This document shows positions 35,049 to 37,680 of a stretch of 37,680 nucleotides of DNA, in pieces; the first letter of the stretch is position 1; each line of letters begins with the position of its first letter. The DNA comes from an uncultured Bacteroidales bacterium (GTDB lineage Bacteria > Bacteroidota > Bacteroidia > Bacteroidales > Paludibacteraceae): positions 1-37,680 of the forward strand of contig CAIWCC010000202.1 in assembly GCA_903911085.1 (NCBI GenBank), in the 5' to 3' direction. Both the position numbers and the translations under genes were made by a program. The notes beneath the pieces are model-generated. The model did not search any database. It saw only the letters and a program-made list of their open reading frames with translations, and was not told the origin of the DNA.

Positions 35049-37667
35049 ATGACTTCACAAGAAATTCGTCAATCCTTCCTCGATTTTTTCGAAGGAAAAC
35101 AACACAAAATTGTACCATCGGCGCCCATGGTAATTAAAGATGATCCCACTTTGATGTTTACCAATGCGGGTATGAATCAATTTAAAAATATTATTCTTGG
35201 CAACGACCCCATCAAGTATTCCCGCATTGCCGATTCTCAAAAATGTTTACGCGTTAGTGGTAAACACAATGATTTAGAAGAAGTTGGACATGATACTTAT
35301 CATCATACAATGTTCGAAATGCTTGGTAATTGGTCATTTGGCGATTATTTCAAAAAAGAAGCTATAGAATGGGCATGGGAATATTTGGTTGATGTTTTAA
35401 AATTAGATACCGACCGACTTTATGTTACTGTATTTGAGGGGTATGCACCCGAAGGTTTAGAGCGTGACGACGAAGCTGCTGCAATCTGGGAGCAATTTTT
35501 ACCAAAAAGTCGTATCTTAAATGGTAATAAAAAAGACAATTTCTGGGAAATGGGCGATACTGGTCCTTGTGGTCCTTGCTCGGAAATTCATATCGATATT
35601 CGTGATAATGAAGAACGAGCAAAAATTGATGGTTTGACATTAGTAAACGGAAGTCACCCACAAGTGATTGAGATTTGGAACAATGTATTTATGCAATATA
35701 ATCGTAAAGCAGATGGTTCTCTCGAAGGTTTGCCTGCCAAAGTAATTGACACAGGTATGGGCTTTGAGCGTCTATGCATGGCCATTCAAGGCGTACAATC
35801 CAACTACGATACCGATGTATTTACACCTATCATTAAAGAAATTGGAATTATTTGTCAAGCAGAATATGGTAAAAACGAGCAAGTAGATATTGCCATGCGC
35901 GTTATTGCCGACCATATTCGTACTATTGCATTTTCAATTACCGACGGGCAATTGCCTTCAAATGCAAAAGCAGGTTATGTAATTCGCCGGATTCTTCGCC
36001 GCGCAGTTCGTTACGGATATACTTTCCTCAACCAACGTTCAGCATTTATGTACAAGCTTATCAACGTTTTATGCGACAATATGGGTAAAGCTTATCCTGA
36101 ACTTATTGCTCAGAAATCGTTGATTGGAAAAGTTATTAAAGAAGAGGAAGAATCGTTTTTACGCACTTTGGAAACGGGTATAAAATTGCTCGACAAAGTA
36201 ATGGATGAGACCAAAAAAGAAAGTAAAACGGAAGTTACTGGCAAAGTTGCTTTTACGCTTTACGACACCTTTGGTTTTCCTTTAGATTTGACCGAATTGA
36301 TTTTACGTGAGAATAATTTCACAGTAAATATTGATGAATTCAATGCCGAAATGTTGAAACAAAAAGAGCGTGCCCGCAATGCTGCTGCCACCGAAACAGG
36401 CGACTGGGTAACTGTTCGCGAAGGTGATAGTACTTTTGTGGGTTATGATTTTACTTCGGCTGAAACAAGCATTCTTCGATACCGAAAAGTAAAGCAAAAA
36501 AACCAAGAATTTTACCAACTAGTACTTTCGAACACACCATTTTATGCCGAAATGGGTGGTCAAGTTGGCGACAGTGGATTGTTGGTTTCCGAGGAAGAGC
36601 AAATTGAAATTCTGGATACAAAAAAAGAAAATAACTTAGCAGTGCATATTGCCAAGACATTGCCAAATGATGTAACTGCCATTTTTACGGCAACCATACA
36701 TATTGAAAACCGTCAAGCAATTTCTTGTAATCACTCTGCTACTCACCTTCTGCATGAGGCTTTACGCGAAGTACTTGGTACACATGTAGAGCAAAAAGGG
36801 TCGTTTGTAAGTCCCGAAACTTTGCGCTTTGACTTTTCGCATTTTCAAAAACTTACCAAAGAAGAAATTCGTGCAGTTGAAAAAATTGCGAACCGAAAAA
36901 TTCGTGAAAATTACAAACTAAACGAGATGCGCGATACGCCAATAGCCGAAGCACAAGCTTTAGGAGCAATGGCTTTATTTGGCGAAAAATATGGCGAATC
37001 GGTACGTGTAATTCAATTTGGTACTTCTACCGAACTTTGTGGTGGTACGCATGTGCAAGCAACTGGCGAAATTGGTATGGTACGCATTACTTCCGAATCT
37101 TCAATTGCAGCAGGCATTCGACGTATTGAAGCAATTTCAGCTATTGGAGTTGAAAAATTGATAGATTTTCAACAAGATAGCTTAAATGATGCACGCGATT
37201 TCTTTAATAATACACCTGATTTAATGTCTGCCATTCGCAAATCAATTGAAGAAAATAGCGATTTGAAGAAACAAGTTGAAGGATATGTTCACGAGAAAAT
37301 AATGAGTCTCCGTGATGAAATGTTGCGCGATGCTTCAAATATCAATGGCATTAAAGTAATCAGTTTGGAGACCGACTTACCTGCCGATATGATAAAAACT
37401 TTGGCATTCCAAATTCGTAATATAGAAAAGGAAAAGTTGTTTTTTGTAGCAGGAAGTGTGTGTGATGGCAAACCTTCACTCACTGTTATGATGAGCGATG
37501 CCTTAGTAGAAACAGGACTTAATGCAGTAAATATTGCTCGCGAAGCTGCCAAAGAAATTCAAGGTGGCGGTGGCGGTCAACCATTCTTTGCATCTGCTGG
37601 TGGTAAAAATGCCGACGGAGTTGCCAAAGCAATTGAGAAAGCTTTGGAAGCAGTGAGGATTAATTAA
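35049..37667 (+). CDS. alaS: Alanyl-tRNA synthetase
   Basis: Charges tRNA-Ala in the cytoplasm. 872 residues, complete, ending 13 nt before the window edge. It has the class II catalytic core ([51 protein letters not shown]), the tRNA-recognition region, the editing domain with zinc ligands in [13 protein letters not shown] and CGGTHV, and the C-terminal DHHA1-type domain with [14 protein letters not shown]. All motifs are intact. The 217-nt gap from the GxxExxY gene (34832-35048) holds the right inverted repeat and A/T-rich sequence with no obvious TAnnTTTG element, so alaS may depend on a promoter beyond the repeat-bounded unit. Confidence 0.97.
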   Translation: MTSQEIRQSFLDFFEGKQHKIVPSAPMVIKDDPTLMFTNAGMNQFKNIILGNDPIKYSRIADSQKCLRVSGKHNDLEEVGHDTYHHTMFEMLGNWSFGDYFKKEAIEWAWEYLVDVLKLDTDRLYVTVFEGYAPEGLERDDEAAAIWEQFLPKSRILNGNKKDNFWEMGDTGPCGPCSEIHIDIRDNEERAKIDGLTLVNGSHPQVIEIWNNVFMQYNRKADGSLEGLPAKVIDTGMGFERLCMAIQGVQSNYDTDVFTPIIKEIGIICQAEYGKNEQVDIAMRVIADHIRTIAFSITDGQLPSNAKAGYVIRRILRRAVRYGYTFLNQRSAFMYKLINVLCDNMGKAYPELIAQKSLIGKVIKEEEESFLRTLETGIKLLDKVMDETKKESKTEVTGKVAFTLYDTFGFPLDLTELILRENNFTVNIDEFNAEMLKQKERARNAAATETGDWVTVREGDSTFVGYDFTSAETSILRYRKVKQKNQEFYQLVLSNTPFYAEMGGQVGDSGLLVSEEEQIEILDTKKENNLAVHIAKTLPNDVTAIFTATIHIENRQAISCNHSATHLLHEALREVLGTHVEQKGSFVSPETLRFDFSHFQKLTKEEIRAVEKIANRKIRENYKLNEMRDTPIAEAQALGAMALFGEKYGESVRVIQFGTSTELCGGTHVQATGEIGMVRITSESSIAAGIRRIEAISAIGVEKLIDFQQDSLNDARDFFNNTPDLMSAIRKSIEENSDLKKQVEGYVHEKIMSLRDEMLRDASNINGIKVISLETDLPADMIKTLAFQIRNIEKEKLFFVAGSVCDGKPSLTVMMSDALVETGLNAVNIAREAAKEIQGGGGGQPFFASAGGKNADGVAKAIEKALEAVRIN

Positions 37668-37680
37668 AAATTAATAATTA

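Noticed and set aside
1-37680. tRNA or rRNA genes
   Set aside because: No T-arm GGTTCRA-type motif with a matching acceptor stem and no rRNA-like segment was seen; a covariance scan was not possible here.

Overview
The window is AT-rich chromosomal DNA from a member of the Bacteroidota, most likely Bacteroidales-like. The evidence is the gene content (TonB-dependent receptor with a carboxypeptidase-regulatory-like N-terminus, DUF5689 and choice-of-anchor J lipoproteins, the DUF4290-murA pair, a large outer-membrane beta-barrel protein, DUF1015), the near absence of Shine-Dalgarno sequences, and several -7 elements of the Bacteroidota form TAnnTTTG just upstream of start codons. Genus and species cannot be read from the sequence. 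No tRNA, rRNA, CRISPR array or intact transposase was seen.

Layout. 1-345: four small covarying hairpins and a terminator. 346-7285: a minus-strand operon (TonB receptor, DUF5689 lipoprotein, choice-of-anchor J/DUF6359 lipoprotein) facing away from a secreted endonuclease/exonuclease/phosphatase-family enzyme; together they look like a surface scavenging locus. 7415-9712: DUF4290 and murA, whose product has Asp where E. coli MurA has the fosfomycin-target Cys. 9982-12801: outer-membrane beta-barrel protein. 13061-16432 (minus): small membrane protein, folC, DUF1015 protein. 16764-21529 (plus): HAD phosphatase, isolated hisD, class A penicillin-binding protein. 21530-22620: about 1.1 kb without genes, holding clustered repeats, a promoter, a REP-like palindrome and a long imperfect hairpin. 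22621-28099: a two-gene type I restriction-modification system with fused methylase and specificity subunits, and an HsdR whose nuclease motif lacks the usual lysine. 28448-33978 (minus): mfd, murI and an M23 peptidase. 34341-34910: a GxxExxY (PD-(D/E)XK-like) gene enclosed by near-identical inverted repeats. 35049-37667: complete alaS.

Most genes are ordinary housekeeping or envelope functions (peptidoglycan: murA, class A PBP, murI, M23 peptidase; folate: folC; histidine: hisD; repair: mfd; translation: alaS). The unusual material is the restriction-modification island with its structured upstream region, the inverted-repeat-bounded nuclease-like gene, the hairpin family at the left edge, and a set of dispersed repeats with about 10-bp internal periodicity. 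I found no clear case for a wholly new multi-gene system. The best candidates for something undescribed are the structured element at 22396-22566 and the repeat-bounded unit at 34341-34910.
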